DNA from: Owenia fusiformis
Taxonomy: Eukaryota; Annelida; Polychaeta; Sabellida; Oweniidae
Direction: 5' to 3'
DNA length: 60,000 bases
NCBI GenBank assembly: GCA_903813345.2
Contig: CAIIXF020000010.1
Location: forward strand, 16,505,181 to 16,565,180
Position 1 is the stretch's first letter. Every line of letters begins with the position of its first letter. A program made the translations under genes and the position numbers. The notes beneath the pieces are model-generated. The model saw only the letters and a list, made by a program, of their open reading frames with translations, was not told the DNA's origin and did no database searches. This document shows positions 26,101 through 38,100 of this stretch, piece after piece.

Positions 26101-29100
26101 GATTTCATTGTTGGAAAATATCGAGTTTCGATCCTGGGAGCCAATCCTCCTTGGTTCACGAGTTGGTCAGTTTTTGGTTTTGATTGGCACTTTGGGAGTT
26201 AATTCTATGAATTGTAAGTATTGATGTGAACATGGTCATGTTTTTCTCGAACAGGTGATATCATAGTATAGTATGTCAATATGCCAAATACATCGTCAAA
26301 ATCTTCAAATTGCTCCATTTTCTTGTTAAGAAGTTCGTAATATTTTTCAATGTGGCCGTCCCGCTACAATTGCGCATGCGCATTTTTCGGGCCAATCAAA
26401 ATGCTGGAATTTGTCGAGTCGCAGTGACGTCGCTCATGAATATTCATAGGTAGGTTATGGCGACCTCCATAATCCAGGTGAAGATCCAATACCTCAAAAT
26501 TAATTCCAATATATCTGCCGATGCATGAGAAGATCGTCGCTCATACCCGGGTCGTGTTTTTGATTATAGACTTATTATTCTGATGAATCATAGTTTTTAC
26601 TTGACGTTATTATCCCTTTAACACAGGTGAAAAATGATAGATTCTTTTATAATACAGTACTTATGGCTGTCCTTCATAAAGCAATGAAATATTATGATAA
26701 ATTTTATAATACTGAAACGATTTTTGTAGTATTGCATATTATGTAACAATATGCCAAGGGAGCCTGTGATCCATTCCCAAGTCTTACATCATGTTACAGA
26801 AAGCCTGTTTGGAATTATGAAAGGTGCACAGTGATCTGTTCTGTGGTTTCTACAGGTGTATGCTCTTTCAACACTTCATTCATCTTGCTTGGCACCTTCT
26901 ACCTACCAATACATTACTCATTAGGTTTATCATTATGTTCTGGTTGTATCATCTCTGCTATATAGAACAGCTGTATATATTGAATACATTGCATTATGAA
27001 CACTTAAAGACATTAGGAAATATCCTATCATGGACTCCAATACTCTCAGATTATGCCCATCTCAATATTGAAATATTTAACAATGTTTACTTTTGATAGA
27101 TTTGACATATGTTTCAAGTAAATGTACAATATTTAATTGACATTATTTTGTTTAAAAGTCTGCAACTTCTACAAATTTAAATTAACAAAGTCTAGTTGTT
27201 AATATATTGATTTCTTCCTTTTCATCATTTTTAATTTTATTTTTTATTTAATGTTGTTTTTTTTTGACCCAGGGTTGACCTTATTCTGTCTGGCAACTCA
27301 TCTTCTCATGTATTTTCATACACCCATTGATACAATCTTGACTCATCCCATTGCTTTTATCTCAGAACATCATTCCTGAAAGTAGAAACTGCACCTTAGG
27401 TATAAGGTTACATTGTGTATATGGCCTTTGCTCCACGAAGCAGTAAGATCCAGAATATAAGCTAACCTCAAAGGGTTACGATATATGCCTTAACATTGCA
27501 TTAGAAAGTGATCTATAAACTATAAGGCCATTGGAAAGTTTGAATATGTTTCATCTCAGTTGATCCGTTAAAATTTTGTTTTTGTAACTTACAGTGTAAA
27601 GTGGAACATCTTTAGGAAGTGGAACACCTCTGTAAGTGGAACACTTTTCAGAGTCCCAAGACCAACTGATTTATGTTAAATGAACCTCCATAAGTGAAAC
27701 ACCTCCCATGTGGAACACTTTTTAGAGGTACCAAAGGTGTTCCATTTAGACAGGTTTTACTGTATTATAGTAAATTTTTATAGTTTATGGTACAATAGTT
27801 TTGAATTGAATGTTTCTGAAAATAGCCTAGAATCATTGGAGCATATAACCAATTCCAAGATCTGTCACTCACCTATATCGAGACTTGGATTTCAAAGAAT
27901 ATCTTGATCATCCTGATATTAAAAATAAAGCCTGTCGATTGGCTAAAGCTAAAACTGAGTATATTGAAAACATTAAAGCTAGAGGAACACATGTCCATAT
28001 TTGCATTTGAACTGCCACTGATTCTAAAATTCATTGAATTGAAAAAGAAAACAAAAAAACTTTGATAAACAGTAACCAAATGTTGTCATTTCTAGAAATG
28101 TTTAGAAATTGTTTGTGGCTCACTGGCCTGGCTCATATATTTTGTTACTTCTCATGTTGCTTAACAAGGTGGTATGCAATTTGTCTCAACTTTGATTTTT
28201 TCAGAAAGAAAGCTTTTTCTTACAATCCATCAATGGTATGATTTACATGTGGCTGTAAATTTAGAGGTTTAGCCACTTAAATCCCTTAAAAGTCCTTGTG
28301 ACACCTTCCCCATTCAAACATCACCTTTTTGAAATAATGAAAATTTGGAGACGGGAGGCAGGCCTAGTCAACTTTTGCCAAGAGGGGGTTCACTTTCAAA
28401 AAATTCTAGAGGGGTTCACATTTGACAACTTTGTCCCAAATTCAGTGCTCAGGATCGTGAAAACTGCATGATTTTTAAAGATTTTCTGGCTACAGGCCTG
28501 AGAGGGGAGGGGGAAGACTAAATCTGAACTTATTTTTTCATGTCACAAAGACAAACCAGTTGTTGTAGATGTAAACTAGTATGTTTAACTTGGCCAAACT
28601 TGTACAAGATTACAGTATAGAACCTGTATTATATATGTCTGGCATAACACTGGAATGTTATGAGATCAGAACACCCTGCCTTATCAGCTATATCTTGACC
28701 AATTAATCCTCCATGATGTGATATATGATGCAAGATATTTATGATTAGATTCACAGCTTTTCCCATCTGTATCCCAAAGATCTTGATTTGATAGCTTGCA
28801 GATACAGAGTTGATGTCTGCACAGTTAATGTTAGAACACATAAATATAACAAAACAGCTTTTAAGCAGAAGTTTAGAAAATACTGGGTTGAAATCAAACA
28901 TGACCAAATGTCTGCGCATTGATTTAAAGATAACCATATTCATTTGTTGTTCATGTTTTATAAAAATATCTTTCAAGTTATATCAGCACATGCACTTTCT
29001 TGATTATTCCAGTATTCAGTTACTCCTTAAATCAGAAACTAGGGTTCAGTTTGTTTTGAAATAATATTTTTAGAAAGAATGACATTGACCTTATCCTGGA

Positions 29101-32100
29101 GTACAAGAAACAAATTAAGATAAGAAAATCACGATTCTGATTTTAATCTTCCTCCTTGAATTAAAAACATGTTCTGTTTTGATGAACTTAATACCAGCAT
29201 CAGACCCGTAGCCAGGGGGGTTCACAGAGTTTGGGCGAACCCCCCTAGCCAAAAATTCTTTCAAAATCATTCAGTTTTTCACCATTTTGAGCACTTCTCA
29301 AGTGATTTAGCCATATTTGGGCAAAAATTGTTAAATGTGAACCCCCCTGGAAATTTAAAAAAAAATGAACCCCCCTTGGCAAATCCTGGCTACGGGCCTG
29401 AGCATCTAAGATATACATATGACTAAAGGAAAGATCTTGCTTGTTAACTGACTGCATTAGATCCAAGTGAAGGGTTAGATGCGGATAATATGTTTACTTG
29501 ATAGCTGCTTGTCATAACATAGCTAATAATCAACTGTGAAATCAAACCTCCTCACTTGAAAACTGCTCAAAACAATTTCATTCTGAATTCATTCTACCAT
29601 TAAAGTGTATAAATGGCACACGTAAGTAATTCTTGATACCATGTTCAAAAATTTTACATTTCAAAGAAAAATGTTTGTCAGCCTTTTAATTAGTATCAGG
29701 CATGGGTGGCACAGGCCTCATTAACAACAGGTGTAAAACATGTAATTTACTATGAAAACATATATAAAATAGGTGTATTTATGAAAAACAGCAGTCAAAT
29801 TTTGCTTAACATTATGTTAAATTTACCACCCGCTGCCACCAAATGAAAAGGCTGAATATAGAAGGGTGTGGAAAGGGGTTCCTGCCATGAGTAGAGATTT
29901 GTTGTATAGACTGTCAGTACAAGTAGAGATTGTTCACATGTTTGGTCTGACAGTTTGTCAGTTTGAGGAGTGGATGATGTAATGTTATGTTGTTGGACTG
30001 TACTGGCTCTAATTGAATTTCTTAAGTGAAAAACAGTGGCGGATGTTGTAAAGGTTATGGTTCAATAAATTGTTTGTTTTTTCTGAAGTGGTTAGTTTGT
30101 CTTAATGGTTGTATTTACAAAGCACAACTGTGCAAAATAACAGGATTGTTCACAAGTAGATGCAAAATAAACTCATTAACAGTTTTTCTTACAAATCAAA
30201 ATATGTACTGGGGGTTCCAAGCCAACTTTCTCAAAAACAGGGTTAAGGTAGAGAGGGACTTCTAGTGGAGAAGTCAACTTCTACAAATAAAGAACATGCA
30301 GAAAATCAATTTAAACTAAACTGGATCATTCATTGTTAAAACTACATGATTATTAAAAATTGTATGCTATAATGATCTCAGTAAACTTCATAGACCCTAG
30401 ATGTTGCCCTGGTATATCAGGTAGTCATAACAGAGCCAGTTAGCTCGTTGCAACTGACCATAAGCATACAAACCCTCCATTTTAGCTCTTCTATTGCTGA
30501 CTGCTACAACCAACCAGCTATTTTTTTCTACTCTTGCGGTGTTATTCATATTTTGATTTGTATATACATTTTGATTTAGCATTATTTAAATCATTATTTA
30601 ATATAGAATCAAGTACATATATAGTTATATTCAACTTGCTATACCCAAAATTCTTTAAAAAAACCATGGACTTTCAAACTCTAGGGTGCTTCATATTTGA
30701 CCAAAAATCACTTGAAAAGTGCTCACAACAGTGAAAAATTGCATGATTTTGATGGAATTTTTGGCAATTGGAGCTCCCCCTGACTATGGGCCTGGTGTCT
30801 TGTCAGTTATAGGCCTTCTTATTAGGTAGGGTGTTACTACAAACCATGAAACAGCTGTCTGGGATCATTATAAACAATCCCATAGTTATCTCTTGTGTTC
30901 AAGTGGCAGAAGTCGCAACTAGAAAATTGACCCTACCACTTATACCACTTATATTACCCTACATAGACCACGGTGTTATAGCATGACAGATACGACAAGG
31001 CAATTGGCCAAATTTTGCGGTAACGATAACAAAAAATGGCGGACGGGAAAGACAGCATGTCCTCTTTTTCGCCTGTAGGCAAGATTCACAGATAAACTTT
31101 CCTTTTCAACTAGTTCCATTCGGTGATGCATATGTGAATGGTTATAAAGATTGAGTTAAATCTGTCGTGTGGTCTACAAGAAGCAGAATATAAGCTGTAA
31201 ACCTACCCAGCTGAGATTTCGAAGTTCATAATTTTTAGTCCTTTTCGTGTTTTCTCAGTATATGTGCCTCAGAGCCACTCAAAATACTAACTGTACGTAA
31301 ACTGTGTATAAACAAGCCATAAAATGACAATTGCAGAACAGAAATGTGGTAAATATTGTAGATAATAAGGTTTCAATCGCAAGGTCGTTAGACAGATACG
31401 TATGTATTGCATGCTTTTTTATGGACAGCAACGCATTGTATTAGTTTTACATTAGATGTTAGCGGACAGTTACATGCAAGTTCCTGTCAAGTCAAGGTCC
31501 CTAGATGGATAGCTCTCTATGTGTGAACTGCCTATATTTGTTTTCAGGACTCGCAAGAGAGTCGAGACGCTCTTGCTTGAGCCTCTATAGGGCAAGGAAA
31601 AAATAGCGAAAGCCAATGAAAGTGAAAATGATTGTAATGAAGAGGCAAAGGAAGAAATTAGTAACAACGAACAGGCGACGGAAGAAAACAACTCCAAATT
31701 AATTGATGATGTCATAAGTGACATTAGACATATATTACCATTATTACAAATCATATTCAGCTGTTTATGTCACCATCTTCATAATAGTACAATAGCGTCA
31801 TTTCTGCTGGCAATATAGTGAAATATTGGACCAAGGGCCGCAGGCCCAAGGTCCAATATTTCACTATTTTGCCCGCAGAAATGACGTTATTACCATTATT
31901 ACCACCGTTAATGCCCAGGGCTGAAATAGCAAATTTGAAATAGAAAATCTTACGCACTGAACGATATCACTTTTCCCGGGAAACATAGCCGGGCGAATAA
32001 TATCATTATTGCCCGACTAAAGTCATTAACGCCCGACACAATATTGCTCACGTCAATATAGCAATTTAAATGCCTTCTCAACTAGTACTAAAACCCCTAG

Positions 32101-35100
32101 AACAGGCCCTGCAAGGTGGTAATAATACGATTTCAACTATTATAGCTTACAAAACTCAAATCCGGTTGAAAACATTTCAATTTTGGATCACAATTAAGCG
32201 ATATGAAATGATTCGGTTTTACATATATGAACGAGGTTCGCGTAACTGTCTATCAATTTTTGGCGTATCCGCAAATTCAAAATACATTATTATGGCTTGA
32301 GTAGAACTTATTAAGTGGTTTACAATGCTTAATTGGCTTTGTATGATCGTATGTAGGTTACATTTATATACACCAAGGTTGTTGCGCAATGTAGAGCATG
32401 TCCTAACGAAGAAAAGAAACAAATTACTAAATTTTATGAAGTTTTGAATTTCAAACTCGACAGTTTTTCGCTTATTTCATGTTATCCATGGGCGTCGATT
32501 TGCAAAGACTACGTTCAAAATAAACATTACTGAATGCATCACCGAATGCGACGATTACATAAATCTTTCATGCTTTTATTGATACGCAGTAGTAGAACAT
32601 AATGCACCTACCTTAGCTTTCTGTTTCATCGTGGCCATTTTATTCGATAAATCAGTGATCGTATACGACTAACCTCGTTTTCAGAGGTGGCGTATCTGTC
32701 ATGCTATAACACCGTGTAGACCTGCTACATGCTTCTTAGCTTGAAAAACAGTAATAATGACTCATCATTCGTGATATTTAGAAAGTCAATTCAGACAAAT
32801 ATTTATATTACTGAGTTTCATTAACTGTTTTTGACTTTTCTTAACATAAAGAAGGACAAGTTTCATGTTTCAGGGAAGATAAAGTTGTTAAAAAATTGAT
32901 TAGCTAGCTGTTATAATTTCATCATCAGGGACTGTTATAACACACTCAAAGATCTTCTGTGAGTCCCAATATCATATGTGTTTCAGCTTACCTTGATTAT
33001 GAAATGGCTTAAAGGGCCAACAAGGACTGTAGAGAGAAAATTCGAAAATTTTTAATTTTACTGAGCTATCAGATCAATATTTGGCTATGGGCCATGATTT
33101 GGCTTAACATCATCTTTGACATACCTTTTTTCTTAAAATCTCAAAGATCTTCTGTAAGTCCAAATATGTGTTTCAACTTACCTTGATTATGAAATGGCTT
33201 AACTAATCCATGTTTTGTACATTTTAGACCTCTATGTTTCTTGGTATTCTTGATTATCTATATTTTATACACATGATATTTTAATGTATAATACTCATAT
33301 TTTCTGAGGTTGTATTCGCGAATGCAACTAACGCCTGTCGGCTAGCGGATTAATCATACTTTTTTATAGGCAACTCATTTAAATATGAATAGTGACTGCC
33401 ACTATTTCATTCATACTTAAATAAGTTGATCATAAAAGAGTAGGTTAATCCGTTAGCTGACAGGCATTAGTTGCATTCATGAATACAAGCTGAGTTTTAG
33501 CTACATATTGTATTTGATACAAGCTCTCAATTGAACTGTTTATTGTTTTGTATGTTTTGGTCATCCATATTGTGATATGGCTGAACAATAAGTAATTTGT
33601 TTGTCGTAATATGGCATAACCAACCTATATTTCTGCATTTCAGCAAGAGCCCCTATTGTCATCTGGCAAAATGGATCTAGCTTCTTGAGTTTTGGCTATG
33701 ACATGTTAGACGCATCGAACAATAGAGTAAGAATCCTGGGGCAGGAAGGAGGGATGAAAAGATGGCAGTTACAGATAGATGATATCCAGCTCTATGATCA
33801 GGGAGAGTATAGCTGTAAACTGAACACAGTACCCGAAGCACAATATCAGAGAAACACTCTCACTGTGCAAGGTAACCTATTATCGTATGATCTGTAAAAT
33901 GAAGCCCTCTGATTGGTCAGTTCTTGTGCTTTGTCTCATTCCAATACAGAATTTCTCGAGCAGAATATGGCCTGTATTGCACTTCAAATCATTCAATAAC
34001 TTATAATATTGTCAACTATGAAACTGACTAATTGGAAGTAGTCCCTGATTAAGAAGGATATATTTCTTAAAAGATGTTTCCTATATCCAAAACCAACAAA
34101 GGTGTATATACATATGTATATCTGGGCTTTTCATCTGTTGAAAGCCCACGGTTTGTCTAAGAGCTTCTAAGATGTGGTTCAAAAGCTTGTTAAACAAATT
34201 CAAGTAAATTGTGATAAACTATGTGCCAAACACCAAAAACCTCAGCAATTTGAAGTTATTTATTTGAGTGAAATTAGTTTAATGTCCTCAAGCTTTATGT
34301 AACCTTGAAACTGACTACCGTGCTATAGCTGTAGAAATACGAGAAACATGAAGGCTGCATTTATGCCTGGGTCACATTTGCTCCGATTTGCTCTGATTGA
34401 GTATCCTGTCCACAATTGTATTCAATTTTGAATTGATTACTCAATCGGTCTGGTGCCCGGCGATGAATAGGAGCAAATATGACCCAGGCAATATGTACAT
34501 GCTTTGACTGGGAGCAAGATTTTAATTCTAAAAATTGGCTAGTTCGTGGTTATACCACAATACTAGTATGTGTGTATGGGGACTAGGGCAATAGACCACT
34601 CCTGCCATCTTTCTGTTAACCTAATTCACTAAAAACTTTGTAAAATTCTTAGGTTTTGGGCCGATATAAAGATGGTAGCACCGACAGGATCTAGTATTAT
34701 ATTTTTCTCTCAGGTGCTCGAGTTTTTGATGTCGTTTTTGAATTCCAATTTCCGTCAACTTGACACTTCTCTCAACTTAAAAAAATAACTAAACATATGG
34801 AATGACATACCTAGCACATAGAATCGATGTATTATGACATATTGAGGGACTGACATGTCATTAAACGGCACTGCCCCGCTTTGCGAAATTAGCCATGGCA
34901 TGAAATGTGGATTTTAAAAGTACCACTTCGGCACCCATTGTGGTTCAGAGAGAATTGCCATATTGCTATAGATACTAAAAGGACCAATGTTTATTTCTTA
35001 TTGTTTTAGAGCGCCCTTCAATAGAGATTAACCCAATTGATCCTACTACTGAGGACGGAACCTATGAGATGAGAGAGGGGGAGAGCCGCATTATTTCATG

Positions 35101-38100
35101 TGACGTCATTAAAGGAACCCCAGAACCACAAGTCAAGTGGTTAAAAATGGTAAAATTCTTGATTTAACATGTGTGTTCAGTGTTCACTGTATCTATAAGA
35201 CCTTATAGACTTTTTAAAGATGAATATCATATTAAGCAACATTACATAGAACCCTACTGAATATACGTAACTTGTACTGAATAAAGCATGGCTTACATTT
35301 TACAAAGACGAACATTATCCTCCATAAGTTTGGTAAATGGAAATATTCACAGCCATTTAATGTTTGAATCTTAATTTAGTTCCTTAATTACAATATTTTG
35401 GAAATATTTGACAACATTTATGATCCTTTTAAAATGCCATGCTAAAAACAGGGTTTTTAATAAGTTGTGGAAAAGAAGATTTCGGCTTTCCAAACTTATT
35501 GAGGGGGTGTATGATTTATGTTGTTATATCAATCAATTAAAAGTAAAATATCATTGTATCAGTGTACAATCACTTATAGCTTTTATTACATCACCACCAA
35601 AAATGGTGACATGTTGTTACAGCTTTTGTAACATTCATTTAACATTGGGATCTGTAACAAATTGTTACCTTTATATAACATGTTAACATCTCATACTACA
35701 ATATAAATACAGTAAAACCTGTGTATATTGAACATTATTTCCAATTAAGGTGTTCACTACAGAAAGAGTAATTTATTTATACAGAAAACAGTAGAGAATG
35801 TGCGTAGGAAGAGTGTCCACTAGAGACAGGTGTTCATTAAAGAGAGGTGTTCATTAAGACAGGTTTTACTGTATAATATATAATTTGTTACAGGGTGCTT
35901 ACAGGGTGAATACCAATGATTATGGAGTAATATTAGAACTGCCAGGAAGTGAACTGATACTGAATGATGTCAGTGCTGATGATGCTGGAACCTATCAGTG
36001 TGTGGCTGACAATAAAGTAGGACCACCTGCAACTATGACGGCCAAAGTCATGGTGCATTGTGAGTAATCTGGAGCAAAAAGCAGTGAAATCAATTTGCAG
36101 AAGTGTAATGTATTATCAATCTTCATGACATGACTCTAAATGTTTCTGAGATAATCTCTTGCAAAAATTTATTGGTTATACCTCGTACTAATACTGTAAC
36201 TGTGATGGGATTATTATGTCCCCACCAAGATGTGGTATTACCTACTGTTATAGCTATCATTTCTGGAGAACAGTGTCTGGTATAACATTGTGTACCAATA
36301 AGTTACACCTGTGAAATCATTTGAAATAACTAACCAGGTCATAACATTTTGTCACATTCATGCCTTGTTTTTGGATCAAATTTTGGTGAGCCTTTGAAAT
36401 CATTACCTCATCTGACGTTTATTATTGTAACTTAAAAAGAAACTATTTCTTCATTCAGATCCCCCCAGTGTTGATGTGAACCGCAAGCAACGCCAAGTAA
36501 AGCCCCGAGACCCAGTGAACATAGATTGTGTTGCTAGTGCATCTCCTGCCCCTGAAGTCTACTGGTTCCACAATGGCAGGGAACTATTTTTTGAGGATGA
36601 AAATGGACCGTTTGAAAAAGCAGACCTAGGCACAGCTGCAGATAGCAATCCAGATCCTAATTCACACACATTCAGGTACATTTAAAATGCATATATTCAG
36701 TGCATTCATCATATAATCAGGTACATTTATAATATATTAACATACATTTAGGAACATTGATTGTACATGTAGCTAGTAGCAACATCATACATTTAGGTAC
36801 ATTCAATGAGCATTCAAGATAAATACTGTATACATGAGTCCAATAAAATCCTTTGGATCCATCACTATAAGAATATAAAAAGTGCCTCCAGAGCATTCAT
36901 AACTATTATGACATATAATATTGTATTTAGTAAGGAGTTAATTATGGCATAGTGTTCAGTTTAATCCTAAGTGACATTAAGGTCATTTTGACCGTGTAAA
37001 GGTCAAGTAAGTGCATATCTGCAAATCAAACATTCCTGTGTGCAAAATCATATATATTTGGAGTAATTTTTATGTGTTACATGTGTCTATTTTATTTAAG
37101 GTTGACCATCAAGTCTGTAGAAGCTTCAACATTGGGAGAGTACGCTTGTGAGGTTGAAAATTCAGAAGGCAGAGATGAAGCTGTTGCTAAAATCTTAGGT
37201 AACATAAGTGTTTATGTGGTCAGATCAGTCACATAGTGCTCAGTTTTTATGTCACCACCAGAAGTGGTGATATATTGTTATAGTCTCCAACTTTTTTGTG
37301 GGTGGTGTTTGGCAGTTAGTGGTCAGTGTCTGTAACAAGTGGCAGGTGGTGACATTTTGCATGTTAACGCCTTGTTCATAAAGACTTCTTTTCTTTGTTC
37401 TTGGACATTGATTGATACAGTCCAATTCTATTGGTGGTGCAAGTTATAGGACCAGTGATACAGGGTGACCCAAAATGAATGCAACCCATAATGTACTTCT
37501 ATAACCGATAAGATAAATGCTTCATTTTTCACTCATATCAAACTGAGGTGATAACAAATGAGTCCTGAAATTGTGGGTCCTGCCATTCGAATGGTCCGTC
37601 TTCTATGTCCTTTCAAAAATGTCTTCGATATGATCACATTGACGTTGCAGGCACTACTGAATGCGGCGCACAAAGTTGTCAATTTTGCATACAAGCACAT
37701 TTATGGGTTGCATTCTTTTTGGGTCACCCGATACTATTTATTCTAATTTCTGTGTATTTTAAGCAGATTTTAAGATCAGTGTTAGCCACTGAAGTCCTCA
37801 AGGAATTGACCATAACTGAAGTTTCACAGAGAAAATCCTGTCACATATTTTAGGAAAATATTGTCACAATGAAAATCCTGTATGTTTCTCTGAATGTCTA
37901 TTTCAGGTCTGCCACAACAAACTGAGATAACAAGTAATCCTATGTCACCATATGGGGATACCTACCCCTTAGAATACAAAGCCTCATCTAAATCACCTTT
38001 CTTACTGTTTAACCTACAACTCAGGGGCATTAATGTAAGTTTTACCTATTAATAAAAGAGGGCAATGTTTACTAAAAGATGAAGTCAGTCAACCTTGATA

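Larger units (their letters stand above)
30969..32716. mobile_element. Transib/RAG-like non-autonomous transposon (candidate)
   Basis: 26-bp perfect terminal inverted repeats begin CACGGTGTTATAGCATGACA. TAGAC directly flanks both ends (30964-30968 and 32717-32721), a 5-bp target duplication. A CACnnTG start and a 5-bp TSD are the hallmarks of Transib and ProtoRAG elements, although the fourth base here is G where those have A or T. Diverged similarity continues about 190 bp in (CATTCGGTGATGCAT in both arms). Each arm has an ATGGC start: plus at 31036 and minus at about 32636, the latter followed by GCTAAG|gtaggt. I find no DDE transposase. The element contains the palindrome at 31796-31886. 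Confidence 0.7.
17206..33643. other. Intron 2 of the Ig-superfamily gene
   Basis: A 16.4-kb intron splitting Ig1 between its first Cys and its Trp. It carries many transposons (listed separately) and the promoter-like cluster at 24.4-26.5 kb. Long open frames in it (20169-20477, 22720-23094 minus, 28629-28976 minus) have no recognisable domain or splice context. 17450-22080 shows no recognised gene. Confidence 0.85.

Noticed and set aside
28629-28976. 115-codon minus-strand frame
   Set aside because: Reads superficially protein-like, but I recognise no motif and see no exon borders.
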